Source: Vicugna pacos
Taxonomy: Eukaryota > Chordata > Mammalia > Artiodactyla > Camelidae
Direction: 5' to 3'
Length of the DNA stretch: 64,000 nt
NCBI RefSeq assembly: GCF_048564905.1
Contig: NC_133007.1
Coordinates: 20,334,001 to 20,398,000, forward strand
Below are positions 1 through 12,645 of this stretch, piece after piece; the stretch's first letter is position 1, and the number at the start of each line of letters is the position of its first letter. The position numbers and the translations under genes are program-made. Below the pieces are notes generated by a model that worked only from the letters and a program-made list of their open reading frames with translations, had not been told where the DNA came from and did not search any database.

Positions 1-41
1 AAACACTCCTGAACACACATATTTGCACACATACATAAAAA

Positions 42-95
42 TAAATGTGTGCACATGTATGTATTATGTGTGCATGTGCACGCACACATTCATAT
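42..95. repeat. Alternating TG/CA-rich stretch with small inverted repeat
   Basis: A run of mostly alternating purine and pyrimidine. Within it ATGTGTGC (66-73) and GCACACAT (82-89) form a perfect 8-bp stem around an 8-nt loop. No gene function is implied. Confidence 0.6.
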
Positions 96-2819
96 TTTTT
101 TTCTTCTTTTTTAATAGTGTTTGGGAGTAGGGATAGGCAGATCCGACCACTAGCCCACTGCCCAGATGGCCGCTCCAACTTTCGAAGGCAATGCACCAGC
201 AGTACCCCACCACCTCTGGCAGTCAGTATCATCTTCCAAGACTGACTGTGTGCTAATGGGAGACAATGAGAGACAACAAGCTCATGTGCAGATCTCAGCC
301 ATCAGGGGTGGTCCTTCTGAGGCTCTTCCCCTCCAAACATCCTTTTATTGGGACCATCACTAAAAACGAAGATGAACACACTTACGGTTTATTATGGTTT
401 CATTTCTCCCATCTGCCCTCCGATAGTTATGAGAGCAACTGGACAAGAGATACAGTCCAAGGCCAAGATAATCAAGAAAAGGCCATCAACCCCTGAAGCA
501 AAGAGCTAACTGCACAGCAGTGAGAGAGGACAGGGCTGGTGGCATCTTGGCCAACTTGAGGAAGGAGCCTATTTTCAAAGGCAGCCCTGCTTTGTGCTTA
601 GTCCTGCAGCATGAAGAGATGTTGGGCCCTCTCCTGGAGCAAAGCTGAACAAGGTCGCTCGGCTTTGTGTTTTTCAGTGTTCTCAAAGGCAATGCTGCCT
701 TTTTAATAGTCGTTTGTGTGCTGTTTGTTATCTTCTAACAGAGTATATGTTCTGAAGCTTTAATGCTAAGTTTTTGGTCACCTTCCCCAAATACCTTCAA
801 ACATGGGTCACATCCAGGGTTCAACAAATGTGCTTAGGTTGTCTGGTTCCCAATCGTGGATAGAGGTCTCTAGAATGAGTATACCCACTTCCTGGGAGTT
901 TTGCAAAGATTTAAGAAGAAGTCAATTCGATTTAACAAAAATATGACTGGAGCACAATTATGTACAAGGCAGTAGTCAAGGAGACATAAAAATGAATAAG
1001 ATGCAGCTCCTACTAAAAACATAAGACAGATAAACAAATAACTACAATACAAGGATGAACTTACGGGCTATAAAGCCTCGGGGTCCAGAGCAGAAACAGA
1101 AATTAGATCCCCACTGTGGGGGTGGGTATGAAATCAGGAAAGAATTCCTGGTGGACATGTATTTAAAAGAAACCTTGAAAGATGAGTAAGGATCTGACAG
1201 GCAGAAATGTCAAATACAACCGAACACAGAGGACTCAGTCATGGTTCGATCATGACTGCTGCCAGCAACTGGGAAAAGCCCTAACTCCTCAATGGCTGCT
1301 TCCCTGGGTCTCCTGACAAAGGGTGTGGGGACCCGCGGACAGTTTCGCTTTTCCCATTCCACATTGGCTGAATTCCACACATTACCCTCTGGACCTCCCA
1401 GTCACCCTCACCTCCACAGTCTGAGGTCTGTGCTAGGAAGGAGAAAGGAAGACCGGGCTCACAACCGCCATACTCTTAGAGGAGGGACATCCCCACCCTT
1501 CCTCTGAACTGTGCCAAGACACAAAGAGGAGCCCACAGAGGGCTTCCCAGCCAGGCTGGAGGACAGGGTCCTGCAACACAGAGTCCGGCTGTCACTGTGG
1601 GATGAGCTATGATACTGTCTTGCCAACAGTCCTGGGGACCACCTATTAATGGCAAGGGCTAGCCGGAGATGGGCTGCGGAACAAGGACCATCTTTCTTTA
1701 CTGACCTCTGGTGTTGAGGTTGTCACACAATAATCCTTACTTACTGGTGTGAAACAGACCCTATGCCAGCTTTCCCATACCCCTGTGACCCCAGGACACT
1801 CAGGGTAATCATAAGGTCTTCTACATAAATCCTCTCCCCCTACCTAATTTGAAACCCACCAACACAAAGATCGGTTTGTTTTGAGTAAGACTCCTCTAAT
1901 GACACGAGATGCTAAAGTAAAATCCATTGATCATTGAAGCATTAAGTTACGAAGAAAGTGAGACTGGCTTGTTTGTTTCTCCTCCTATAGTAGGGCTGCC
2001 AACGATAAACCTTTCTAGCTTGACATGTGAAATATTCGAAGAGGCTTACAATACTTACTGGCACCAGGGGTCTTACTTTGGAACTGATAAACCTCAGGAC
2101 TAGGCAGCCTATGAATTATCCAAAAAAAAATCAGAATTTTGCAAGTATGTATGAGAGTTAACTGTTCTGGGGAGAGAATCCTGTTTTCATCAGATTCATA
2201 AAGATACCTGTATCCCACCCTGTAAAAGGTCAAGACCATCCAGTGGATACTCAGGCGAGTATCTACTTGGTAACAAGGAGAGGTGTCATGGGGAGAAGGG
2301 CTGGTTTTACTTTGCACACACTTTTCCATGCGAGACTCTTCAATGCTTTGCACAAATTCTAAGTGAATTCCCTTTACGTGCTCAGAAAGGAGAGCAGGAA
2401 GAAAAGAGTAATGAAATTTGAAACCAGGCAGTCGTTCAGTAATAGAACTGGGACCAGGCCTGGTTTCCCTCTTCCCCTGGTCTCTCCTCCACAGGGTAGT
2501 TCCCTCCCAGGTAGACAGTATTTAATTACATCGTTTTCTAAATTTGGCCTAATTGGATTTTCCATCGTTATTTGTGTAAAAGGTGCCCTTGAAGGCCTGG
2601 CACGGAGAGACTGGTCCAGGGGTTTGACTTGGATGGTGCCTGTGGCCATCTTCAGTTTTCTGCTGTGCACATCTATTCACCCTCTGGCTGGTTTCCTACC
2701 TCATTTGGGCTGTGCTTTTGGCCACCAAGAGAGGCAGAGAATAAGGCCACCAAGAAGACAAGTAGGTTTAACGGCCTTTTTGAAGTGAATGTTTCAGTGA
2801 CAAGCCTGCCCTTGGTTTG

Positions 2820-2925
2820 TCATGCAGTGTTTACTGAGCACCTACTATGCTCTACAGACCACTCCAGGCAGTAGGGATACAGTAATGCACAAAATGGGTG
2901 TGGCCTCATGGAGCTCATGCTTAGA
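2820..2925. mobile_element. Ancient mammal-wide repeat fragment
   Basis: The string around TACTGAGCACCTACTATG, followed by a decayed 'gcactg...gggatacag...catggagctcatgc' pattern, is the familiar signature of an old dispersed mammalian repeat. I cannot assign the exact family (L2- or MIR-related). Confidence 0.5.
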
Positions 2926-3019
2926 ACTATCGTGATTGAATTTAATTACCAAGTGAGATCCACCAGAGGCAGGAAGCCCTCAGAAAGGGCAGAGGTAAAG
3001 AGAACAAACTTAACGGTTA

Positions 3020-3170
3020 CCACGGGTAAAGGGGGTGGGAAGGATAAATTGGGAATTTGAAAACTGCACCTCTTGAGGGTGATGGGAATGTTAGCTATCT
3101 TGATTTTGGTAGTGGTTTCATTGGTGTATACCTCTATCAAAAATTCATCAAAGTGTACATCTGAAAAAAA
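3020..3170 (+). mobile_element. L1 3'-UTR fragment
   Basis: The order 'gggtgatgggaatgtt', 'atcttgattttggtagtggtt', 'gtgtatacctctatcaaaa', 'catcaaagtgtacatctg' followed by an A-rich tail matches the 3' end of older L1M-type LINEs in sense orientation. Confidence 0.7.
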
Positions 3171-6089
3171 AGAAAGAGAAAAAGAAAGGGCCGAGGTAAA
3201 ACTACAAAGACTCACGGTGAAGTCACTGGTGTTTTTTTCTCCCCACTTCCTCACATAAGAGGATTCTCCCTCATTCCCTCTGTGTTCAGACTGTCACTAG
3301 CCTGGATGGTCCGAGCTCACAACAGCTTGCAGACTGACCCCTCTCTACACTTTCTACTGCTGTCACCCTTTTGTACAGACACTCTGCCATTATCCTCAGA
3401 TTGCTGGGCAATCTCTCCCTTGCTCCCCACCCTGACTTGAGTCTCCTCACATTTGGGGCGCATGGCATTCCACGCCACAGGTTTCCCTAAAACATCACTT
3501 TTGCTCTGGAACTCTCAGAGTCAAAGCTCTCATAGGAAGGCTCTAAATACGGATGTGGAAGGAAGTCCTTGACACGTTCCTGAGAGAAAAACAGGCTCAC
3601 AGGAGAACTGTCAACAGAGTAACAGCGGACCGTGAAACACACCTGAGTGTACATTTGCACATGCAGTGGTACTAGAAGCAACAGATGTGGAAGGAAGAGC
3701 TCTTGACTTTCTCCTTTATAAAACCTTGTCACTACTTTATCTTTTAACAACAAGTGGTATGTATTATTTGGTCATTTTAAAGCTTACACCTCAGCCATGC
3801 TCCCCTGGGCACTTACCTGAAGAACTGTCATGGGAAGGAGGAGTCACCGTGAGGACCTTGAGATGAGCTCTGCCTTATCTGTCTTTGCATTCCTGGTGCT
3901 TTCTACACAGCATACAATGACTTTTGAGCAGAAAGGATGAAAGAAGAGGAGGAGGAAGGAGAGAGAAGAAATGTGTGTGCTAACATGAGCACGGGACACA
4001 GAGTCACGAGCCCTCGAATGAATTAGGGGTCAGCAGTCCCTTGTTGGAGCCTCACAGTCCATCCTAGGCATTTACTGAGACTTTCTAAATACCAGGAACC
4101 CTGTCAGCCTATAAAGATTAAAGAGCAGAACTTGCTTTTAAATAAAGATGAAGAATGGTGAAAGATAAACATGTATATAATTATGTAGGGTTGAAAACAA
4201 ACAAAAGACGAGGAGGCAGAAAAAAATGAAATAAGAGGAGAAACAAGAGGAGGAGGAGGAAGGGTGGCACTGCGGGAGGTCCTGGAACTGCTGGTGTGTC
4301 GGGAGACGTGGGGACACACACGACGGGCACGAGGGAGCAGGCTGGCCAAGTGGTGGGTACCAGTGTCAGCATACAAGGAACTGCAGGATGGTAGGCACTG
4401 GTGAAAACACACTCAAGGCCTTGGGAGGAAGCCGCCTGCTGACAGAACGGGGTCAGCAGTGCTGAAGGAGGTATTCCAGGACGGGAGAGAGCTGGACATA
4501 CTGCTAGGGAGCAAGAGGGGGTCCACGGAAAGTGAGAGACACGGTAGCTGGGGAAAGGGTAGCGAATGCTCACGGTGCTGGAGGAACAAGTGGAGACGGG
4601 TCTGAAATGCAAAGAGGCAGGGGACAGAGTGTCAGTGGGCAATGACACAAACGTCTAAGGGGAGGAGGAGATCTGAGGAACCTCAGAGAAGATGGGGTCA
4701 CCTAAGGAGAGTGTGTTTGTACTGACAGAGTTGACAGGCAGAAGAGGGTGAAAGGTCTTGGCATCTGAGAAAAAGGAATTTTTAGCAGGGGCAAATAACA
4801 AATTGTAGGGCAGCCCTGGGGAACCAAGAAGCCAGACAGCACGAATGATTTTCCTTCCCCTTCTTAGTTCATAAGCTTTTCCATGCATAAAATTGGGTGA
4901 GTAACTCCTACTCATTCATATGTATGAAAAGATACGGTCTATGAAAGATCCCAGAGCTGGAGGGAATAAAGACATCAAGTCGATGTGAAACATCACTCAC
5001 AGCTAGAGGGATGGACACTCATACCCTTCAGATGGGCTGGCCCGTAAATGATGAGAAGTTAGGGAGCGGTCTACAGGCTGGGCTGCTTCCACATCTTTGG
5101 TTATCAGTTTTCCCAGTTTAGCAGAGGCCCCTTCAAGAACCTCACACAATGGGAGGATGGAGGAGAAGACACTCATTCTCAGAAAAATAACACAGGAAGA
5201 TGCAGACAGTCACCCTGTCCCTTACAAATCAGGGAAAGGACAAATGAGATATGAATGTATCAAAAGCAAACAACTGGCTTCAGCTCCAGGTCTGCTCATC
5301 TTCCCTGATCTTTCAGGACCCTTCATATCTTGGCCCCACCCCACATCCGTAATCCGGTGACAATGGAGTGAAGGGAACACACGTCAGGGTTTGAGCTGGG
5401 GACCTGGGCACATGGAAGTTTGAAAGAAGGGAGCTCATCAAGTAGAACTGCCTCTCTCTGATTTTGGATAAACAACATGGGTTTTGGAGTCATCTTTAAG
5501 GATTCTGAGAGCACTTTTTGGCTCCACAGAACAACGGAGTAACCAATGACAATATAGTCTATCTTCTCTCCTAAGAATGTGATCCTACCTCTATATTCTA
5601 AATTAGGATAATAACTAATTCCATTTTTAAATAATGCTTTAAAAATTATACACATTTTAAGAAATCTTCTGTCTTCATCCTTTATAAAGTTATTACTATC
5701 TTTTCTTTTAAAAACATAGTATTTGTTTGACCCCACTGCTAAGTTCCAACTCATTATACCATGGTTCTCCTTTCCATCCCTGGCAGACTCTGCCCCCACC
5801 TCTCTATTGAAACTGCTCCTGTAGGACTCAGTACACACTCCATCTCATAAACACCAGCCTTTCTTCTGCCTTTGCTCTTCTTGATCTGAACTCCTCATTC
5901 TCCCTTCAGGACCAGAAGCCCTTTTCGTTTATTTTGAAGCCTTCAGAAGCGCTGCCTAGGATTTTTTTTTCTACCTTATTTCCATAATAAGAACGTATTA
6001 AAGAGTACTTTCTATCTCACTTAACTTGACTTACCATATTCTTAAAGATAATTCACTATCTTTCGTCTTCCATTTTTGCTCTCAACCTA

Positions 6090-6290
6090 CTTGTGTTCCT
6101 TTGTAGGCAATATATTTTTCCCCTCCGGGTTGTTTTAAAATCTCTGTCTTTCATTCTGTAGTTTCATTACTCTGAGTCTAGAGTTTAAGAATCAATTTCT
6201 TTTTATTTACCTTGCTTGTAATTTGATGTGTTCCTGAATCTGAGGGTACTCATCTTTCCTTAATTTTGTCTGGCTTGATCACTTAAACTC
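6090..6290 (-). mobile_element. Old L1 fragment (L1ME-like)
   Basis: A T-rich block resembling antisense L1ME 3' sequence, in the order 'ttttaaaatctctgtctttc', 'tttgatgtgttcctgaatctg' and 'tcatctttccttaattttg'. It is strongly decayed. Confidence 0.45.
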
Positions 6291-6519
6291 TCGATTGTTA
6301 ACAAAGTTAAATGTGCTACAGGGAGGTGCCTGATTTCCCAAGAAATCCTCAAGCATCACAGCATAGGTTTATCAATCCCCAAGACAGACAGCATTTCATT
6401 CACCTTCAAATCTAGTTTTTTTATGTCCTGAATTGTATTATCAGTTGAAATGATAAATACTAAATATGAAGGCAAATAAATGAGGGGGCTTGTTTTGAGA
6501 GACGGATGACACTGAGTGA

Positions 6520-6690
6520 AGCAGTGAAACTTGAAAGGACAGAAGCTCAGGAGCCAGGCTATCCTCCAGCACTTAGTAGTTATGTGATCATGGAAATGTT
6601 ACCTAATGTCTCTGAAGCTCGATTTCTTCATGTGAAGAATGAGAATGACAGATTCTGCCACTCAGGGTTGTTAGGATTGAGGTAGCACAT
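6520..6690 (+). mobile_element. MIR SINE
   Basis: The core 'cacttagtagttatgtgatc', 'aaatgttacctaatgtctct' and 'aagctcgatttcttcatgtg', followed by 'agggttgttaggattgaggt', fits the MIR consensus in sense orientation. Confidence 0.75.
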
Positions 6691-6719
6691 GTCAAATTTC
6701 ATCTGACTGTGGATTACAG

Positions 6720-7440
6720 GTAGGTAGGGACTGTCTTGCTCATCACTTGCACCAGTTACCAGTTTCTTGCCCTTTCAGTGCGTGCTCTGTGATAATGGAC
6801 AGAATTCCTTTAAGTATTCACTCCTTTACTGTGAGCAGGCTATTCCAACTTCCCTGTATAGTGGAAGGACACGGCAGGAGGAAAGGGCTTCTCTTGCTGG
6901 TTTCAGCTGCTGCAGTCTAACAGCAGGACACTTGATGGTAGTCTGTCCCAGTCACATGCCCAGAACATAGTGGTCCAGTGACCTCACATTCCCAGCATGG
7001 CTGGGTGGTCACCTACCCACAGCCCTGCCTGCAAAGACCCTGAGCGTTTCAGGCCTCCTATCCACAGTGACACCCCTCCTCCCTCCGTGCACCTACCCAC
7101 CAGATGTCCTTCTCCTGCACCTGGCCCTTGAGGGTTGCTTCCTATTTTCCCAGCAACGAGGGACCAGCTGGGGCCTAAACAACCCAGTGAGCTGCTCTGT
7201 AAGCCAGATGCTGCAACACATGCTCCACGGTGAAATCTGGACCCCCGCCTGGGAGGGGGCTCCCCCTCCAAGTTTGTACTTCTCTGTGTACTCTCCTTCA
7301 GCTCTAGAGGACTCTTAAGACTGCTCTTTACATCTTGAAGATACTGTTTTGTTACGGATTAGTAATTCTTCACAATTCTTCTCCTATTTAAATCATTGTG
7401 TAAGTTCTGTCTCCCAGTTGGACCCAGACTGATAAATCAC
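6720..7440. mobile_element. Possible ancient LTR-like repeat
   Basis: The segment has the composition and phrasing of an old mammalian ERVL-class LTR, including 'cagattagtaattctt'-like sequence and 'ttggacccagactgat' near its right end. I cannot name the subfamily. If real it is an old, decayed solo element without genes. Confidence 0.3.
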
Positions 7441-8979
7441 TGTTCTCCTCAGTGCCGAGCACAACGAACAGCAGTGCACATCAGTTCTCCATGTATCCTT
7501 TCCTCCCTTCCCCAGCTAGCCCTGAATAATTTATCTCTAACTTGTTCAAAATCAAAGCCTGGCTCAACTGGAGGGCCAAAACTGGAATGCACTTCCTCTG
7601 ATTTCTAATCATCTCACCAACTGCCTGGATGTTAATTAATGTCATTTCTGGGGACTGACTGGAAACCCTAGGGGGCTTTACCTGGTTTGATCATTTATAC
7701 TCAAAACTGGAGAACTACTTCCAGTCTGGCTCCAGAAGATTTCCAGTTGATTAATTTACTTCCTCTGGTTTTTAAGGGAAAAAATACATATTTTATTTTT
7801 CAGTCTGATCCCTAGCATTGAGGAACATAAGTCAAGGGATTTTTTTTAAGTCAAATATGCTAATTCTTCCAGTGCCAGTATGACAAAGGTAGAGGACAGC
7901 AATGCAGTAAAACTGAAATTCAAAAGCACAATGACTTTTATAACCATACAACTACTCCAGTGCTATTTTTTAACTTAAAAAAAAAATAAGCATGCCTTTT
8001 AAGTCAGCAACGGCAAAATAAGCATATTAACTGAGGAAATGAAATCTAAAACAAGTAAAGGAAAAATACAAACATGAAGTCTGCATTTTCTAGCTTCTCC
8101 ATTTTATTCAATAGCCTTTATCAGTGACTTAGATGAAAATTTTCTTACTAAAGTTTCACTTAACAGAAAACTAAGAGGGACAGTTAACCTGTTACTAGGA
8201 CCTGCTCTGATGGTTTACACGGGGTCAACTCAGCTAAGCTAGAACTGTGTGTCTTGGCATTCCCTTCCCTGCACAGCTGCAGTTTAGGACTGTTCACAAG
8301 AGAAATGCGTGGGGGATTTGGGAGGCAGAAATGAAGTAACAACGATGCTCTAAAGGTCATCACTGGTTAGAGGGTGACAGCCTTCAACAGACGTCTGCGC
8401 CTGTCCCTTTGCCAGTCCACTCTAGCACATGAACGCACCTGGCATCCTGCACGCTCTGACTTCTAACCCACACCAGGGCTGGCTCATGACCTCTCTTTGG
8501 TCTTTTTTGGACTGTTTACTTCCCAGCTCCTACTGCAATTGTGTAGGTCTAAAACCTATAACAAAGTCCTTATGCCATAACATTCACAGTTGCCTGCTTC
8601 CCTAATTCACAAGAATCCAAAAACCCTGAATAATGGGTTCAAATGAAATATATCTAATTTAACAAGGGTATATGTAAAGTTCTGCATTTAGGCTAAAAAA
8701 AAATAAAAGATAAAACTGCAGGAATAAGGAATGAGTAAAAAAGACGGATTGAAAACTATTACTACGAATATCCTATGGATTCTGGCTGATAAATCCACCA
8801 TGACCCAGGAACAGATCTAATACAGTTTAACAAATAAAATTTAATGTGATCTAATTCTTAAAAAAAAATGCAAAACTCCACATCATGAGGGCAAAATTGT
8901 GTCTCTATAATTTACACTAGTAAGACAGCATCTGGAATATTGCATTAAATTCTAAAATATTTTAAGAGGAAATACGTTA

Positions 8980-9022
8980 TTTTTTAAATTCAAGTATAGT
9001 CAGTTACAAAATATGGCATTTT
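8980..9022 (-). mobile_element. Short L1 3'-tail fragment
   Basis: The plus strand reads 'ttcaagtatagtcagttaca', the reverse complement of the 'taactgactatacttgaa' motif typical of artiodactyl and camelid L1 3' ends. Only the tail is recognisable. Confidence 0.5.
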
Positions 9023-9279
9023 GATATTTGGAAGTCTAGAAAAAAAAACAAGAATGGCTTCAGGAACTTTAGAAAAATAAGATCTATATATTTGTGGCTC
9101 CAGAGAGTAGAGCTAGGATAAATGGAAAAAAATTTCATGAAGAAATTTGCCTTCACTTAGCAAAAGAACCCCATAACAGCAAATCACTTTAAGGAAACAG
9201 AGGCACCTTGTAATGGAGGGGAAAATGGACCACATGTTCACCACAGTCCTTTAACCGCTGAAAGTTCCATGATTTTAGA

Positions 9280-9462
9280 GGTTACCTGGGGTTCAAGGAG
9301 GACGAACAAGGAGTTCTTACGTAACGGGTACAAAGTCTAGAGTGATGAAAATGTTTTGGTTGCACAACATCATGAATGTAATTAAGGCCACTCATTTGTA
9401 TACTTAAAAATGGATATACTACAGCAAGTTTTACATTTTATATATATTTCATCACAAGTGAA
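9280..9462 (+). mobile_element. L1 3'-UTR fragment
   Basis: 'gatgaaaatgttttggttgc', 'atgaatgtaattaaggccac' and 'gtatacttaaaaatggatat' followed by AT-rich sequence match the 3' end of L1MA/L1MB-type elements. Confidence 0.7.
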
Positions 9463-10428
9463 AAAAAATGACTCTGTTACTCTGTGTGAGGGATGCAAAA
9501 GATTTAAGTTTAAAATTTACTTAATAAAAAACAAAAATATCATTACTGCTATGTTAAAGGTATTTCTTTTCAACAAGAAGAATGTATTTTTCCATAAAGG
9601 AGTTTTCCTAAAGTGAACGCTGCAGTAATCCAGCGTTTCGTCAAAGTAACAAGCAATTGCGTCTTCTTCAGCAGCATGACTGAGCCAAAGCAGAGTGGTT
9701 CCTTACTGGCAGAAATATACTGTACCCCAAAAAGCCCATCTGTAAATATTACCATATTATCATGACGACAAACGTTCTTACCGATGATAAAATGGGACAC
9801 ATACGGTTTAGAAAGAAGTCCTCTTTCATCTACCTGAAGCACATAGATATGCAAATCCATACATACAGAGACCAAAACACCACGATTTAATATATGAGGG
9901 AAAAAACTGTCTTGGAGACTGGAAAAGAACTAGCTAAACTTCATTCCTTGGTTCATAAACACAGGCTGCTAAATTTTGATAGATCAGGAAGATATCCACA
10001 AGACATCTACAACAAGAAACTTCGCTGTGTGGATTTTTTTTTGAAGCGGGGGCGGAGGGTGGCCAAAGGAAAATTCATTTTAAGATTTATTTGACGTTTT
10101 CTATCCCACCCACCCCCCAAAAAACATACTTCTTCTTAAAAATGAATGAAAAAAGATATACCACACTAATATTAATGGGAAGAAATCTTTGAAAAAGAAC
10201 AAAGTTGGAGACTAAGACTACATGATTTCAATAATTGTTATTAAGCTACAGTAATCAAGATGCTGTGGTACTGGTGTCAGGATAGACAATTAGCTGAATG
10301 GAACAGAATAAAGAGTTCTGAAATAAACCACACAGATATGGTAACTGATTTTCAACAAAGGTACTTCAGTGGAGAAAGAACAGTTTTTTAACAAATGAGG
10401 CAGGAACAACTGGAAATCCATTTGTGCA

Positions 10429-10520
10429 AAAAAACAAAAAAAAGAAAACAAAAAAAAGAAACAAAAGCAAAGTACAAAAACCAAAAACCAAACCAAAACA
10501 AAATAAAAACAACAAAAAAA
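10429..10520 (+). repeat. A-rich low-complexity stretch (AAAAC/AAAAG)
   Basis: Runs of AAAAC, AAAAAG and AAAACC within the L1. It probably expanded from an A-rich part of the element. Confidence 0.7.
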
Positions 10521-11336
10521 GAATTTTGATATATTCCTCACCCATATAAAAACTGAATGAAAATAGATCATTTATCTAAATGTAAAGCCTGAAACTATAA
10601 TGCTTCCAGAAGACAACACAGAAGAAACTCTTTGTGACCCTGAATTAGGCAAAGATTTCTTGAACATGACACCAAAAGCACAAGCCATAAATTTGAATTT
10701 CATCCACATGAAAACTCCTGCTCTTCAAAAGACACTATCAAGAGAGAAAGCAAGTCATACTGGAAGAACATACTTGCAAATCATATACCTGATAAAGGAC
10801 ATGTATATAAAATTTATCAGCAACCCTCAAAATTCAATAAGAAGAAAACACCCCAGTTAAAAATGGGCTAAAAGATTTGAATAGATTTGAATAGAGGCAC
10901 ATACGATGAAAAGATGCTCACCATCATCACTCACTAGGAAAATGCAAATTAAAACCACAACGAGACATGAATTCACGCCTATTTGCAGGGCCAAAAATAA
11001 CAAGACTGATGATACCAGATGTTGGCAAAGACACGAAGGAACTGGGACTCTACAACCACTCTGGAAAAGTCTGACAGTTTCATAAAAAGTTCCACACACA
11101 CCTACCATATATAATCAGTCATTCTACTCCTGGGTGTTTACCCAAGAAAAATAAAAGCACCTGTCCATACAAAGACTTGTAATACAAACAGTCACAGAAG
11201 CCTTCATTGTAATAGCCAAAAACTGGAAACCACCAAAATGTTCATCAGCATGTGAATGGCTAAGCAAACTGTGGTATACTCACACAATGCACACAAATTA
11301 GTAACAAAAGGGATAAGCTACTGACACATGGAATGG

Positions 11337-11348
11337 CAAGGAATGAAT
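11337..11348. repeat. Target-site duplication, left copy
   Basis: CAAGGAATGAAT, identical to 11498-11509. It brackets the minus-strand SINE and sets its exact edges. Confidence 0.9.
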
Positions 11349-11497
11349 TTTTTTTAATAGAAATACATTTTATTTTATTTTGGGGGGGGAAGTAGTTAGG
11401 TTTATTTATTTATTTTTGGAGGAGGTACTAGGGATTGAACCCAGGACCTTGTGTGTGCTAAGCATGCACTCTACCATTTGAGCTATACCCTCCCCTC
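11349..11497 (-). mobile_element. Camelid tRNA-Ala SINE (vic-1 type), nested in L1
   Basis: On the minus strand the head reads GAGGGTATAGCTCAAATGG and continues to GGTCCTGGGTTCAATCC (A- and B-box-like) and TAGTACCTCC, then an A/T-rich tail. A perfect 12-bp duplication, CAAGGAATGAAT, flanks it (11337-11348 and 11498-11509). The tRNA-like body keeps the TTAGCA sequence of an alanine AGC anticodon loop. It sits inside the L1 at 10150-11915. Confidence 0.95.
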
Positions 11498-11509
11498 CAA
11501 GGAATGAAT
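11498..11509. repeat. Target-site duplication, right copy
   Basis: CAAGGAATGAAT, identical to 11337-11348. Confidence 0.9.
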
Positions 11510-12117
11510 CTTGAAATACTTCTGCTAAATGAAAGAAGCCAGGCCCCCCTCCAAAAAACAAAGACAAAAACAAACAAAAAACCAAGGGTATACTGTATGT
11601 ATGAATACTGTATACTGTATGATTCTATTTATACAAAATTCAAGAAAACACAAACTCATCTATTATAACAGAAGTGAGATCAGTAGTTGCCTGGGGATGT
11701 GGAGGGTGGGAGGGAGGGAGATGGAGCAGGGAGGGATGAGAGGGAAAGATTACAACAAGATACAAGGAAACCTTTGTGGGCAACATATGCTCATTGTCTT
11801 GACTGAGTGATGGTTTTAGGAGTGTACACATGTCCAAACCTACCCAGTTACTCATTTTAAATATGCTCAATTTTGGTATGTCAACTACACCTCAATAAAT
11901 CTGTTATAAAAAATGAACAAAATGGCTTATTTGGGATACGTTAAAACTTTGTTTTGAAAGTCCTTTCTTTCAGCCAAGAAAAAGCAAGATTGAAGTTCAT
12001 GACCAGCATCCACACAGAGGTCACCTTTGTATGTACAGGATGCCACTGAATAAAAACAAAAACAACAAAACAAGAAACTCTTCCTTTTACAAAGTGCAAA
12101 TGGTAAAGGTTTGTCCA

Positions 12118-12195
12118 TTCACATCCTTCAAGCCCAGTTCTGATGCAACTTGTTTCTTGAAGCCTTTCCTTATCACTCAGGTGGAAAGTGATTAT
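12118..12195 (+). mobile_element. L2 3' fragment
   Basis: 'catccttcaagcccagttct' followed by 'ttcttgaagcctttccttat' resembles the L2 3' region 'cctccaggaagccttccctg' in sense orientation. Confidence 0.55.
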
Positions 12196-12499
12196 TCCTG
12201 CCTATGAACCACTATAACACATACTAATTTTCCGGTATTAGTTCAGTACATTTATCCAACCACCCATCATACACTTATTAAATGCCTCATCGAGGCCAAA
12301 GGCTTCATGCTAGAAATATAAAAGTGAGTTGAACAGAATTCTCCACTGTCAAGAGCCTCATAGTCCAGTGGCAAAAGACAGACATTTTTAAGTAGCAGTA
12401 ATACACTGTAACTATTATTTCAACAAACACTTAAAAGTACAAAAGGAACACAGCGGAAGAAATCCATTTTGTCAGACACACTGTCTTGGACCACAATGA

Positions 12500-12645
12500 T
12501 TTGTTCAGGACTCCATTTTCCTTCTAGACAAAAATTCCATGAGAACATGAGACCGTGACTTACTCATTTAAGTCATCTACTAAATTCCCTAGCACGGTAC
12601 CTGGGATGAGTGTTTTAAATATATATATATTTGTTTGAATGAACA
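12500..12645 (+). mobile_element. L2 3'-end fragment
   Basis: 'aaaattccatgagaacatga' through 'ccctagcacggtacctggga' and 'tatttgtttgaatgaac' follows the L2 3'-end consensus (small exon-like A-rich start, 'cctagcacagtgcctggc', terminal TGAATGAA). A short AT run lies at about 12618-12632. Confidence 0.6.

Larger units (their letters stand above)
10150..11915 (+). mobile_element. L1 LINE, 5'-truncated, ORF2 3' part plus 3'-UTR, split by a SINE
   Basis: Sense L1 sequence starts near 'aaagatataccacactaat'. It continues through 'agctacagtaatcaagatgc', the Gln/Lys-rich ORF2 end region, 'ggaaaccaccaaaatgttca' and 'gctaagcaaactgtggtata', then into a 3'-UTR ending in 'tcaactacacctcaataaat'. Reading frames are broken many times, so this is an old dead copy. 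An A-rich, low-complexity stretch lies at 10429-10520. A camelid SINE (11349-11497) interrupts it, so the L1 is older than the SINE. Confidence 0.88.

Noticed and set aside
4181-4648. 155-codon Ser/Pro/Cys-rich minus-strand open frame
   Set aside because: It is the complement of a purine-rich GGA/GAG stretch, and its composition explains it.
5323-5838. 171-codon minus-strand open frame, the longest in the window
   Set aside because: No family resemblance, no splice or promoter context, and AT-rich low-complexity parts. Chance frames of this length are expected in 64 kb.
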